A stretch of 64,000 nt of DNA from Lotus japonicus (Eukaryota > Streptophyta > Magnoliopsida > Fabales > Fabaceae): NCBI RefSeq assembly GCF_012489685.1, contig NC_080044.1:30980369-31044368 (forward strand), given 5' to 3'. Below, piece after piece: positions 48,383 through 57,601 of this stretch. The notes under the pieces were generated by a model. That model was not told the origin of the DNA, ran no database searches, and saw nothing but the letters and a program-made list of their open reading frames with translations. The position numbers and the translations under genes are program-made. Position 1 is the stretch's first letter. The number at the start of each line of letters is the position of its first letter.

Positions 48383-48613
48383 ATGTCTGGACACATGAGT
48401 TCCATTCGAAGTTTATGCCCGGGTAGAGTAGCCTGGAAGATTAAAGCAAGGGTTATTAGGAAGTAGGAGATGTCCCCTACTGCTGAACCTTCCAAGCCAT
48501 ATCCAGGGAAGGTTTACAAAATCACATATTTTGCTTTTGTCACAACACTGGAAGTTTCAGAGCTTCTTCACATGAGTTTAAGATCCTTTTCACTAGAAGA
48601 AGGCAGATGTTGA
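48383..48613 (+). pseudogene. RPA1-like (DUF223) OB-fold fragment
   Basis: The frame starts MSGHMSSIRSLCPGRVAWKI then KARVIRK, has TAG at 48464-48466 where Trp is usual, then EMSPTAEPSKPYPGKVY and stops at 48613. This is the start of the N-terminal OB fold of plant replication-protein-A-like proteins ('W-I-ARVIR-W'). Only the first quarter of the fold is present. It could come from an RPA gene or from a Helitron, which often carries one. Confidence 0.6.
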
Positions 48614-48761
48614 GAAGTCTACTAAGCAATTAAGGTTATCCATGCTGAATAATGTGCTATAGACATCATCTCTTAAGTGTATTTTGTACTAATCTATTAT
48701 TATGTCTATTCGTAAGTCGTTTTGATGTATGAATTGGTATATGTTACTGTGCTCCTAACAC

Positions 48762-48762
<1 letters not shown>

Positions 48763-48795
<33 letters not shown>
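48763..48795. repeat. (TA)n-(GA)n microsatellite
   Basis: TATATATATATATATATA changing to AGAGAGAGAGAGAG. With the TA tracts at about 49046-49060 and 57598-57614 it marks the site that received the MITE and the viral DNA. Confidence 0.95.
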
Positions 48796-48796
<1 letters not shown>

Positions 48797-49043
48797 GATG
48801 TATCAGATGAGAAAGGTGTTCTTATGTGAGAACATGAGAATAAATCATGACCGTTAGATCTAAACATGAACGGTCCAGATTAAAACATTAAGTCATGTGA
48901 GTTTTTAAAAAAGTCACATGACTTTTTTAAATGCTCATGTGAGCATTAAATTGTTTTAATCTGGACCGTTTATGATATGATCAAACGGTCATGATTTATT
49001 ATCATGTTCTCACATAAGAACACCTTTCTCATATGATACATCC
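48796..49043. mobile_element. Palindromic MITE with ~68-bp TIRs
   Basis: The left arm GGATGTATCAGATGAGAAAG then GTGTTCTTATGTGAGAAC matches the complement of the right arm GTTCTCACATAAGAACAC then CTTTCTCATATGATACATCC. Nearly the whole 248 bp folds back; a middle palindrome AGTCATGTGA/TCACATGACT also occurs. It sits in a TA/GA microsatellite, which hides any target duplication. Confidence 0.8.
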
Positions 49044-49057
49044 CCTATATATATATA

Positions 49058-49537
49058 TAGTCAGTTTATCTAAGGTGAGCTGCTGACTATTTTGGATTTG
49101 TTTGAGGCCTTTAACCTCAGCTTTAAGAGTATTGACTTCAGATTGAAGGTCTTGAATAGTGACAGGCTTGACAGTAGATTTTTCAAGACGCTTGAAGGTA
49201 TCTCTAAGATTGAATTTATTGGTAGTAATAGGACTCTTGGGAGGCCTATCTTCAAGAGTGGATCTGAGACGTTCCAAATAGATTTTCTTCTCATCAGGAT
49301 CAGGGATAGAATTGATGGCCCTGAAGAGTAAGTCTTGCTCATTGGTCAAGGTGTTGATGGACAAGGTGCTGACAGAAGATGATGATTGAGAATCATCATT
49401 CTGGATTTGATTTAGGTCTTCAGAGACCTCAGAGTCTGAGGGATTAGATTCTTCTTCATCCGAAGTTTGAATGAGAAGATTATTGATCTTGTCTTCAATC
49501 TCGGGTTCAAGATGAAGCTCAGAGATTCTTCTTTTGA
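49058..49537 (-). mobile_element. Inverted 480-bp fragment of the endogenous caulimovirid
   Basis: It is the reverse complement of 53095-53574 in the large viral ORF, with very few changes (one difference noticed near 49268). It joins directly to the forward viral sequence at about 49538-49545. The fragment covers part of the region between the zinc knuckle and the protease. Confidence 0.95.
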
Positions 49538-49584
49538 ACCTTCCTCCTCATCCCATCCCCCTCCTTCTGCTTCCGAACCCCTCT

Positions 49585-49602
49585 TGGTATCAGAGCCTGA
49601 TG
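49585..49602 (+). promoter_or_regulatory. Viral primer binding site (left copy)
   Basis: TGGTATCAGAGCCTGATG; the first 12-13 bases complement the 3' end of plant initiator tRNA-Met. Marks position 1 of the viral map by convention. Confidence 0.9.
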
Positions 49603-49673
49603 GGGAAGTAGGAACATGTTAATTAAGTTAGATATAAGTTGTTTCTCTGCTTTGTTCTTACATAATTAAGCAC

Positions 49674-50006
49674 TATGGTAATGGATCTAGACTGGTAAGT
49701 ACACAACCCAGCTAAACTAAAATGAAAACCTTTTTGAAGATCTCTCAGGATTATTTCTATTCGGACTTATGATCATATCTGCAGCGGAGGCGTTGAAGGC
49801 AGTAAGTCCCTGTGTGGCAGTAAGTCTATATTGGCCATACTACAGATATGATATGTTAAGTTCAGAATATTTTTTAATGTCCTTGTTTAGCTTTTCTTTT
49901 GTGGTGGCTTTAGTCTGATCCAGATCTATACTACTCAACTATTAAGAACAATACAGAACATAACTTATATTTCTAATTTATTTTTCTGTTTCTATAGAAC
50001 CAGGTG
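49674..50006 (+). other. Viral leader
   Basis: Non-coding sequence between the repeated terminus and the first ORF. A TTTCTATAG acceptor-like string lies at 49990-49998, just before the ATG. Confidence 0.6.
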
Positions 50007-50876
50007 ATGGCGATGATACTTACGGGTGAGGAAGATTTGTCTTTCTTGATGCTTCGCTCTTTTTCCTCCAAGCTTTCTTTCAAATCTTCCCAACCCTCTT
50101 CTTCTTCTATCGATCATCATCATCATCAATCCAATCAATCGAAATCCAATGTTTTCAAAGAAGAAATTCATTTTGAAGACATCAATCAAGACCTCGACAA
50201 CTGGGAAATTCCTAAAATTTCTCATACAGAGATCTATAAACCAAACGGATCCTTTTTCAAACGATCAGATTTCATCATCAAAACCGTAGAACAAACCTAC
50301 AAACTCAGATCTGATGATGAAGAAATCCATCTGCTTTCCGAAAAAAGCATCAAAGAACATATCAGCAAGAACTTCAACTATCTTCATATAGGTAGTGTTC
50401 AAGTTGGTCTCAAACCTCTAACTAGGAAGTCTCTTGACATCGCAGTTCTTCTTTGTCTTAGGGATATTAGACATAATCGTTTGCATGACTCCCTCTTAGG
50501 AACGGTCGAAACCAGCCTAAGTAATGGACCAATCTTTTTCAATTGTTTCCCAGATCTTACGGTCAGTCTGGAAGATAAAAACATCCTTGACGTTCTCTTC
50601 CTAAATATCAAGCTTCATGGCCTTGATATGAAGGATGATTCCATTCCTATCTCCTTAATCTACAGGGTTCAATACAAGGTAATGAACTCTATCAAATCTT
50701 ATTTCTTGCGAACTAATTGCGAGAAATCTGGAGAAACCACCCTTTTTCTCACTGATTATGATAAGGCCAATGTTATTGTGCCCAAAACTATCCAATGGAG
50801 CGATATCACCCTTCCTGAGAAATGGTCTTTAGAGAAGGCTGCTCCAGCTCAACCTGTTGAAACTCCTGAGTTTTGA
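50007..50876 (+). CDS. Viral movement protein region (start of ORF1)
   Basis: About 289 codons from ATG 50007 to TGA 50874-50876. The centre resembles the plant viral movement protein fold (30K superfamily): a hydrophobic block with the LKPLTRKSLDIAVLLCLRD stretch near 50410-50465 and an Asp-containing core. In living viruses it forms tubules at plasmodesmata for cell-to-cell passage. The frame continues past the TGA into the polyprotein at 50982, so the TGA splits what is probably one ORF1. The N-terminus has a His-rich patch. The frame is otherwise open. Confidence 0.75.
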   Translation: MAMILTGEEDLSFLMLRSFSSKLSFKSSQPSSSSIDHHHHQSNQSKSNVFKEEIHFEDINQDLDNWEIPKISHTEIYKPNGSFFKRSDFIIKTVEQTYKLRSDDEEIHLLSEKSIKEHISKNFNYLHIGSVQVGLKPLTRKSLDIAVLLCLRDIRHNRLHDSLLGTVETSLSNGPIFFNCFPDLTVSLEDKNILDVLFLNIKLHGLDMKDDSIPISLIYRVQYKVMNSIKSYFLRTNCEKSGETTLFLTDYDKANVIVPKTIQWSDITLPEKWSLEKAAPAQPVETPEF

Positions 50877-53800
50877 GAAATCATCCAACATCAGTCTGGT
50901 CAAGTAGATCTTATCTTTGATAGGAGAAATTCCTTCTCTATCCCTAGATCTATTAGGACATCCTCTGATTTTCAATCAGCCATGTCTAGAAGATCCTTCT
51001 CTATGACCAGAAGGAACCAACCTGAGTCAAGTGCTCGCCCTTCATTTTCTCATGATGGATCAACCATCCATCTTGCAGGATATGTCAATACCATTCCTGT
51101 CAAGACTACCTATGACAAGGGTGATGAAGATCATCATCAATCCACCTTGTCTCCAACGTATTCTTCTCTAGAAACCCCTGGAGAGACTTCTGATTTTATT
51201 GGAGCAATCACTACCGAATTTGTCATTGACAAAGAAGGTATCCGAGCAGACTTTTACTCTGATGTTCGGATGAAGCAAAGAGAATGGTTCTTTGCAAAGT
51301 ATCAGGGTAAAAAGAGAAAGAAAATCCAAGATAAATTCTATGGGTTTCTGGAACAAACCCAGCAAAACCTCTTCTTCTTCGACTGGTTTCAATCTTATGC
51401 CATTAAGAAGAAAATCTCTTATCCTTACCAAGTTGACATGATTAAGTGGCAGCTTAAGGATGGAAAAGAAACCCTTTCTAATCTACCTCCTAAAACTCCT
51501 TTCCTTCTCAAAGGAGCTCAATCTACACCTGTCTTGGCTTCTCCCTTCAAGACTAGGGAAGAAGAAGGTGAGGTCACCAGTAAGGACATCAAAGACCTCA
51601 TGGAACAAGCCAATTATACCAACAAGTATCTTCAAACTCTTGGAGAATCTCAATCGCAACATGATTCTTCCTCTAAAAAAGAAAAAGGAAAGGTCAAGAC
51701 CGAACCTTCCTCCTCCTCAGATCTTGATATCCCCAAAGGATGTCAACTGGAGAAACCTCTTTTCAAGCCTTTTCAAATCAGTAGCCGATCTAGGCACTCA
51801 GCTCAATCTCTTCGTGCCAAAAATGAATCTGATAATGAGCTTCTCCAAAAAGTTGTTGAGCAACTTCAGCTTCTCAACCAAGTTATTCCTGAAACTCCAA
51901 CTCCAGAAGCAGTTTCCGCTCCTGCTCCTCCAAAAACTTCTGAAACCTTAATCCGTCGGACTTCTACTCGTAATACCTCTACTTCTTTAAACAATATTGA
52001 AGATGGAAAGGTTGAGTCTGATTCTGATATCCAATCTGTCAAGAGTATTCCTATCAATACAGTTAATCACAATTCTAGGAATCATTGGAGAAAAGAGACC
52101 AAACTCTATTATCCTAGAGCTACTGCTCCTGATCTTCTTTTAGAAGAATCCTCAAATTTCAAAAGCTTCAGCGCCAACAATGTCTATGAATGGAATATTG
52201 ATGGTGAAAACGAGTATGGCATCACCAAAATCCTCCAAAATATGACCATGGTGGCCACAGCCTATGTTACCGCCAATAGTTGTCCCGAATCTCTTATTGT
52301 CGAAGTCTTGGTTGCTGGCTTCTGTGGCCAGCTCAAAGGTTGGTGGGATAATTATCTCACTGAAGAAGAAAAAAATCAGATTCTGACTGCTGTCAAGACT
52401 GATGAAGAAGGCAGTCCCATTATGGAAGATGGCAAGTTCATTTCTGATGCTGTCAACTCCTTAATCTTTACCATAGCCCAACATTTCGTTGGAGATCCTT
52501 CCCTCATCAAGGATAGATCTGGTGATCTTCTGTCTAATCTCAAGTGCAAATCTCTGGGTGATTTCAGATGGTATAAAGATACCTTCTTGACCAGAGTCTA
52601 CACCCGTGAAGACAGCCAACAAGCCTTCTGGAAAGAGAAATTCCTGGCAGGTCTTCCTAAATCTTTTGGCGACAAAGTTCGTGAGAAACTTAGAAGCCAA
52701 AATCCTGGAGGAGAAATCCCTTATCAAACTCTTAGCTATGGTCAGCTCATAGCTATCATTCAAAGAGTTGCTCTCAAAATCTGTCAAGATGACAAAATCC
52801 AACAGCAACTCACTAAGGAGAAATCTCAGAATCGCAGAGATTTGGGTACCTTCTGCGAACAATTTGGAATTCAAGGTTGTCCCAAGAAACCTAAGCCCAG
52901 AAAGCAAGATCCTCCTCCTAAACAACAATGGAGAAAAAGATCTAGCAGAAACGATCATAGGAAGCCCAAACCTAGATCTAAACCTCATTCTGCTCAAATT
53001 CCCAAAAGCCCTCCTGAGACTAGACCCTCTCAAGGAAAAGATGTCACCTGCTATAACTGTGGCAAGCCTGGCCATATTAGCAGATATTGCAGACTCAAAA
53101 GAAGAATCTCTGAGCTTCATCTTGAACCCGAGATTGAAGACAAGAGCAATAATCTTCTCATTCAAACTTCGGATGAAGAAGAATCTAATCCCTCAGACTC
53201 TGAGGTCTCTGAAGACCTAAATCAAATCCAGAATGATGATTCTCAATCATCATCTTCTGTCAGCACCTTGTCCATCAACACCTTGACCAATGAGCAAGAC
53301 TTACTCTTCAGGGCCATCAATTCTATCCCTGATCCTGATGAGAAGAAAATCTATTTGGAACGTCTTAGATCCACTCTTGAAGATAGGCCTCCCAAGAGTC
53401 CTATTACTACCAATAAATTCAATCTTAGAGATACCTTCAAGCGTCTTGAAAAATCTACTGTCAAGCCTGTCACTATTCAAGACCTTCAATCTGAAGTCAA
53501 TACTCTTAAAGCTGAGGTTAAAGGCCTCAAACAAATCCAAAATAGTCAGCAGCTCACCTTAGATAAACTGACTAGAGATTATGAGGAAGATAGTTCTTCT
53601 GTGCCTGATTCCAATCCTGAGCCTAACAACAATTGCGGCGACTTTCTGGAAAATATTAACCAGGTCACCATTCAGAAATTCTTCATCCATGTCAAAATCC
53701 TTATAGGAGATTTTACTCTAGAAATTCCTGCCCTCTTTGACACAGGGGCTGATTCCAGTTGTATTTCGGAGGGACTCATTCCCACCAGATATTTTGAAAA

Positions 53801-55577
53801 AACAACTGAGAAGCTCAGTGCTGCTGAAGGTTCTAGATTAAAAATCAAATATAAGATCCCCTCAGCTATCATAAAAAATGGTAGTCTTGAAATCGAAACT
53901 CCTTTTCTGTTAATCAGAAATTTGAGTCAAAAAATCATTATAGGGACTCCTTTCATTAAGAAACTCTTCCCCTATAACACTGACGAAGACGGCATCACTG
54001 TCCAACATCTTGGACAGCCAATTCTGTTCAAATTCTCTGAACCTCCCATTGAAAAGACCTTAAATGTCATATCCTACAAGGAGAAGCAAATCAACTTCCT
54101 CAAGGAAGAAATCTCTTACAAAACCATTGAAGTTCAATTACAACAGCCCTCTATCAAATCAAGGGTTGCGAGTATCTTAGAAGATATTCAATCCAACATC
54201 TGTTCTGATCTACCCAACGCCTTCTGGGAAAGGAAAAGCCATTTGGTTGAACTCCCTTATGAAAAGGATTTTTCAGAAAAACAGATCCCAACCAAGGCTA
54301 GACCTATCCAAATGAATGAAGAACTTCTTCATTTTTGCCAAAAGGAAATTGATGATCTTCTAAAGAAGAAACTTATCCGAAGGAGCAAGAGTCCTTGGTC
54401 CTGTGCAGCCTTCTATGTCAACAAACATGCTGAGATAGAACGTGGAACCCCTAGGCTGGTCATCAACTACAAACCCCTCAATCAAGCTCTTTGTTGGATT
54501 AGATACCCTATTCCCAACAAGAAAGATCTCCTAGCCAGACTACATGATGCTAAGATCTTTTCAAAATTTGACATGAAATCTGGATTCTGGCAAATCCAAT
54601 TACAGGAGAAGGATAGGTATAAAACTGCTTTCACTGTCCCTTTCGGACAGTATGAGTGGAATGTTATGCCTTTTGGGCTAAAGAACGCCCCTTCTGAATT
54701 TCAAAGGATTATGAACGATATCTTTAATCCTTATTCCAAATTCACTATTGTCTACATTGATGATGTTCTGATCTTTTCTCAAACCATAGATCAACATTTC
54801 AAACATCTCAATACTTTCATCTCCGTTATCAAGAGGAATGGCCTGGCTGTATCCAAAACAAAGGTCAGTTTATTCCAAACCAAAATTAGATTCCTTGGCC
54901 ACAACATTTATCAAGGAACTATCATCCCTATCAATAGAGCCATTGAGTTCACCGATAAATTTCCTGATCAAATCATAGATAAAACCCAATTACAAAGGTT
55001 CTTGGGATGTCTCAATTATGTTGTGGACTTCTGTCCTCAACTCAGTACCATAATCAAACCCCTTCATGATAGACTCAAGAAGGATCCTCCACCTTGGTAT
55101 GATATTCATACCAACGTGGTCAAACAAATCAAACTGCGTGTCAAGAATCTCCCTTGTCTTTATCTCCCTAATCCTCAAGCTTTCAAGATTATTGAAACTG
55201 ATGCCTCTGATATTGGCTTTGGTGGTATTTTGAAACAAAAGGTTTTGGACAAAGAACAAATTATTGCTTTTACTTCAAAACATTGGAACCCTGCTCAGCA
55301 GAATTATTCTACTGTCAAAAAAGAAGTTTTAGCAATCGTTTTGTCTATTTCAAAATTTCAATCTGACTTGATTAATCAAAAATTCTTAGTCCGTGTGGAC
55401 TGCAAATCGGCAAAAGAAATCTTACAAAAAGATGTAAAAAACCTAGCTTCAAAACATATCTTTGCCAGATGGCAGACTATTTTAAGCGTTTTTGACTTTG
55501 ATATTGAATATATAAAAGGATCTACCAATTCTCTCCCTGATTTTCTTACTCGTGAGTATTTGCAGGGAAGATCATAA
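50877..55577 (+). CDS. Viral polyprotein: capsid, protease, reverse transcriptase, RNase H
   Basis: In frame with the movement protein region; the first ATG is at 50982, giving 1,531 codons. Domain order: a basic and Ser-rich front; a capsid-like region with a CCHC knuckle (CYNCGKPGHISRYC) at about 53050-53091; a retropepsin active site (DTGADSS) at about 53739; RT with MPFGLKNAPSEFQRIM and YIDD at about 54753; and RNase H with TDASDIGFGG near 55198. It ends at TAA 55575-55577. No frame break was seen over 4.7 kb, unusual for an endogenous copy. Upstream codons 50877-50981 are open but have no start. Confidence 0.93.
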   Translation, partial: EIIQHQSGQVDLIFDRRNSFSIPRSIRTSSDFQSAMSRRSFSMTRRNQPESSARPSFSHDGSTIHLAGYVNTIPVKTTYDKGDEDHHQSTLSPTYSSLETPGETSDFIGAITTEFVIDKEGIRADFYSDVRMKQREWFFAKYQGKKRKKIQDKFYGFLEQTQQNLFFFDWFQSYAIKKKISYPYQVDMIKWQLKDGKETLSNLPPKTPFLLKGAQSTPVLASPFKTREEEGEVTSKDIKDLMEQANYTNKYLQTLGESQSQHDSSSKKEKGKVKTEPSSSSDLDIPKGCQLEKPLFKPFQISSRSRHSAQSLRAKNESDNELLQKVVEQLQLLNQVIPETPTPEAVSAPAPPKTSETLIRRTSTRNTSTSLNNIEDGKVESDSDIQSVKSIPINTVNHNSRNHWRKETKLYYPRATAPDLLLEESSNFKSFSANNVYEWNIDGENEYGITKILQNMTMVATAYVTANSCPESLIVEVLVAGFCGQLKGWWDNYLTEEEKNQILTAVKTDEEGSPIMEDGKFISDAVNSLIFTIAQHFVGDPSLIKDRSGDLLSNLKCKSLGDFRWYKDTFLTRVYTREDSQQAFWKEKFLAGLPKSFGDKVREKLRSQNPGGEIPYQTLSYGQLIAIIQRVALKICQDDKIQQQLTKEKSQNRRDLGTFCEQFGIQGCPKKPKPRKQDPPPKQQWRKRSSRNDHRKPKPRSKPHSAQIPKSPPETRPSQGKDVTCYNCGKPGHISRYCRLKRRISELHLEPEIEDKSNNLLIQTSDEEESNPSDSEVSEDLNQIQNDDSQSSSSVSTLSINTLTNEQDLLFRAINSIPDPDEKKIYLERLRSTLEDRPPKSPITTNKFNLRDTFKRLEKSTVKPVTIQDLQSEVNTLKAEVKGLKQIQNSQQLTLDKLTRDYEEDSSSVPDSNPEPNNNCGDFLENINQVTIQKFFIHVKILIGDFTLEIPALFDTGADSSCISEGLIPTRYFEKTTEKLSAAEGSRLKIKYKIPSAIIKNGSLEIETPFLLIRNLSQKIIIGTPFIKKLFPYNTDEDGITVQHLGQPILFKFSEPPIEKTLNVISYKEKQINFLKEEISYKTIEVQLQQPSIKSRVASILEDIQSNICSDLPNAFWERKSHLVELPYEKDFSEKQIPTKARPIQMNEELLHFCQKEIDDLLKKKLIRRSKSPWSCAAFYVNKHAEIERGTPRLVINYKPLNQALCWIRYPIPNKKDLLARLHDAKIFSKFDMKSGFWQIQLQEKDRYKTAFTVPFGQYEWNVMPFGLKNAPSEFQRIMNDIFNPYSKFTIVYIDDVLIFSQTIDQHFKHLNTFISVIKRNGLAVSKTKVSLFQTKIRFLGHNIYQGTIIPINRAIEFTDKFPDQIIDKTQLQRFLGCLNYVVDFCPQLSTIIKPLHDRLKKDPPPWYDIHTNVVKQIKLRVKNLPCLYLPNPQAFKIIETDASDIGFGGILKQKVLDKEQIIAFTSKHWNPAQQNYSTVKKEVLAIVLSISKFQSDLINQKFLVRVDCKSAKEILQKDVKNLASKHIFARWQTILSVFDFDIEYIKGSTNSLPDFLTREYLQGRS

Positions 55578-55578
55578 G

Positions 55579-56994
55579 ATGTCCTCCAGAGGAGGATCCT
55601 CCTCCTCCCGAGGAAGAGGAAGAGGCAAAGAAAAGAGCAAAGGTATTATTATCTCTGACTCTTTAATCTTATCTGGGCCCACTGCCCATCAATCTGGACC
55701 CACTGTCCAAAAAACTGAGCCCACTGCTCAAGCCCAATCTCCTCAACCCAAACAAACCAAAGCAGATTATGCTTTGCCAATTGAGACCCTTCTTGCTTTT
55801 CAACAATCAGGCCTGAACGAAGTTCCCCAAGGCCTTGTTAATCTTCCAAAAAAGACCTGGGCCAGCATCACTGAGGAAGATGTTGACCAAGATCTCCCAT
55901 CTCTCCAATCCATTATTGAGAAAACCAGTAACCTTGCAACTCATTCTGGAAAAAATCCTGTTGTTGCCCAATCCGGTCGACCTAACCCAAGTTCTGGATA
56001 TTTGACCAAAACAATCTCCAAATTCCAAACCTTGATTGAACCGGAATGGTGGGACCATTCAGGAGGAGCTAACCTCGCCAATAAAATTGGTACTAATCTC
56101 TTCCCTGGTCATCTTGATCCCATCCACCTAAATAAAATCCAGAGATTCTATGAGTTTATCCTGGTAGATACAAACAGTGTAGAAATCAAGCATTTTAGGG
56201 ATAAAAATGACAACTCCCTAATTACCCATTCTACACTCCAAATTCTCCGTGTCCTTCGTCCCACTGACTTTGGACCCAATCCAAACAAATACAAAAAATT
56301 TTCCCAGAATTTTGACCCAATAGGTTTTAATTATTGGGATTACATCAAAGCCTGGGATTTTACAATCCTTGGTCTGCAAAACCAAAATTTTAAACATTCT
56401 TGGCTCGTCTACTTCAAATGGACCAACAAATATTCTTTTCCAATTTGGTTTCATTCCTGGTGGAACTTCTTTGGACCAACTACTGAAATCTTCCCCCCTG
56501 AAGTCTTGGAGGGATACAACCTTTTCCTAAAACATTGGAACAAAGAGTTAAACAATTACCCTGATTGTTTAAACTTTTACACAATCTTTTCCCTTTCTTG
56601 GGTATTTTCTTGGCGGTATGGTCTTAAGGCAAAACCCCAACCTATTCTCAACAAGCAAGCCCTTATCAAGTGGTGGAAGATTTTTGATGCTTCCAAAGCT
56701 TACAAGGATAAGGTAATTCAATGGTTCAAAAACAATCAGAATTGTCTTAAACATGCTAGTCCGCAATCTAGTCTCTTGCTCAATCAAAAGGCCCACATCA
56801 CAGCGGCCCTTGCAGGAGCTTCCTCGGAAGAAGACTTGCTAAGAAATCTCCAATCTGCTCTTCAATTATTAAAAGAGCCAAAAGAACAGGGCTCATCCTC
56901 AAAGGCCCCCCAACTCAAAATCTCCGAGCCATCCTCCTTTGGGTCGTCAGATTTTGTTCAAACCTCAGAATCAGATGATGATGACTTCTGCTAA
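55579..56994 (+). CDS. Viral ORF2, unknown function
   Basis: About 471 codons. The ATG at 55579 begins two bases after the polyprotein stop and is preferred over the upstream start at 55552, which overlaps. The N-terminus is Ser/Arg/Gly-rich. The middle has many Trp and aromatic residues (WWDHSGG, WFHSWWNFF, SWVFSWRYG), and the end is Ser/Glu/Asp-rich. I do not recognise the family. Position suggests the second florendovirus protein rather than a caulimovirus translational transactivator, but that is inference. Confidence 0.8.
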   Translation: MSSRGGSSSSRGRGRGKEKSKGIIISDSLILSGPTAHQSGPTVQKTEPTAQAQSPQPKQTKADYALPIETLLAFQQSGLNEVPQGLVNLPKKTWASITEEDVDQDLPSLQSIIEKTSNLATHSGKNPVVAQSGRPNPSSGYLTKTISKFQTLIEPEWWDHSGGANLANKIGTNLFPGHLDPIHLNKIQRFYEFILVDTNSVEIKHFRDKNDNSLITHSTLQILRVLRPTDFGPNPNKYKKFSQNFDPIGFNYWDYIKAWDFTILGLQNQNFKHSWLVYFKWTNKYSFPIWFHSWWNFFGPTTEIFPPEVLEGYNLFLKHWNKELNNYPDCLNFYTIFSLSWVFSWRYGLKAKPQPILNKQALIKWWKIFDASKAYKDKVIQWFKNNQNCLKHASPQSSLLLNQKAHITAALAGASSEEDLLRNLQSALQLLKEPKEQGSSSKAPQLKISEPSSFGSSDFVQTSESDDDDFC

Positions 56995-57471
56995 AGTAGT
57001 TTTGTCGTCTTGTAATCATTTGATATTGTAATAATTCTATCTCAATTATTGTAATCCACTGTAGCAACAGTAGAACTTTTTACTGTTGCAAATAGTACCC
57101 GTCAAATAGTACCGTCTACCGGAACTATTCAACCGGAACTATTCAAACAGTGTCCAATCTTTTTCTTTAAATCGGCTTTCTCTGAACCTTGTTGATCAGA
57201 GTTTGGTAAGAGCTTAGATAGAGAGTTTAGAAAGAGAAACACTGTGAGAGCTGCGATTGTAAGTTCTCCTTCTGTTTTCTTTTCTTCATTCTTCAATCTT
57301 TTAATCTTGTAAAAGTTCTCCTTCAATTTTCAATCTATCTATGTAATATTTTGTTTTATATTTCCGTTCATGGAAGGCTGAGACTCCTGTTTTAATTCCT
57401 ATCTTTTATTTTCTGCTATTTAATTTTCTGCAAGAAGCCCCTCCGTGGTGGCGTCCTACTTCTTTTGTTAA
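56995..57471 (+). other. Viral intergenic region (probable promoter and poly(A) region)
   Basis: Holds a 9-bp hairpin (57064-57089), paired direct repeats (CAAATAGTACC twice near 57090-57113; CCGGAACTATTCAA twice near 57119-57145), and a purine-rich tract before 57250. In caulimovirids this place holds the pregenomic promoter; the repeats could be its elements, but no TATA box was chosen with confidence. Confidence 0.5.
57064..57089 (+). other. Inverted repeat (hairpin) in the viral intergenic region
   Basis: GCAACAGTA, eight-base loop, TACTGTTGC: a perfect 9-bp stem. Confidence 0.85.
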
Positions 57472-57511
57472 TCCTCATCTCATCCCCCTCCTTCTGCTTC
57501 CGAACCCCTCT

Positions 57512-57529
57512 TGGTATCAGAGCCTGATG
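57512..57529 (+). promoter_or_regulatory. Viral primer binding site (right copy)
   Basis: A second TGGTATCAGAGCCTGATG, in the repeated terminus. Confidence 0.9.
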
Positions 57530-57601
57530 GGGAAGTAGGAACATGTTAATTAAGTTAGATATAAGTTGTTTCTCTGCTTTGTTCTTACATATATATATAT
57601 A

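Larger units (their letters stand above)
49545..57601 (+). mobile_element. Endogenous caulimovirid (florendovirus-like) genome, terminally redundant
   Basis: Two copies of the initiator-Met-tRNA primer string TGGTATCAGAGCC lie at 49585 and 57512, 7,927 bp apart, which is a usual caulimovirid genome length. A 129-bp terminal stretch is repeated (49545-49673 and 57472-57600). Between them are a movement protein, a capsid-protease-RT-RNase H polyprotein in the same frame after one stop, and a second ORF. No integrase is present, as expected for a pararetrovirus. This arrangement (one large polyprotein with the movement protein first, then a protein of unknown role) fits Florendovirus as I know it. 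The genome sits in a TA microsatellite. Confidence 0.92.

Noticed and set aside
49585..49602. tRNA gene
   Set aside because: TGGTATCAGAGC is complementary to a tRNA 3' end as a primer site; no cloverleaf surrounds it.
51460..51951. Alternative-frame ORFs inside the viral polyprotein (also 52461-53165 minus, 52768-53220)
   Set aside because: Leu/Ser/Lys-rich shadow frames of a real coding region; no independent support.
49545..57601. LTR retrotransposon in place of a virus
   Set aside because: No integrase, no TG...CA LTRs; a movement protein and a 7.9-kb spaced primer-site repeat point to a pararetrovirus.
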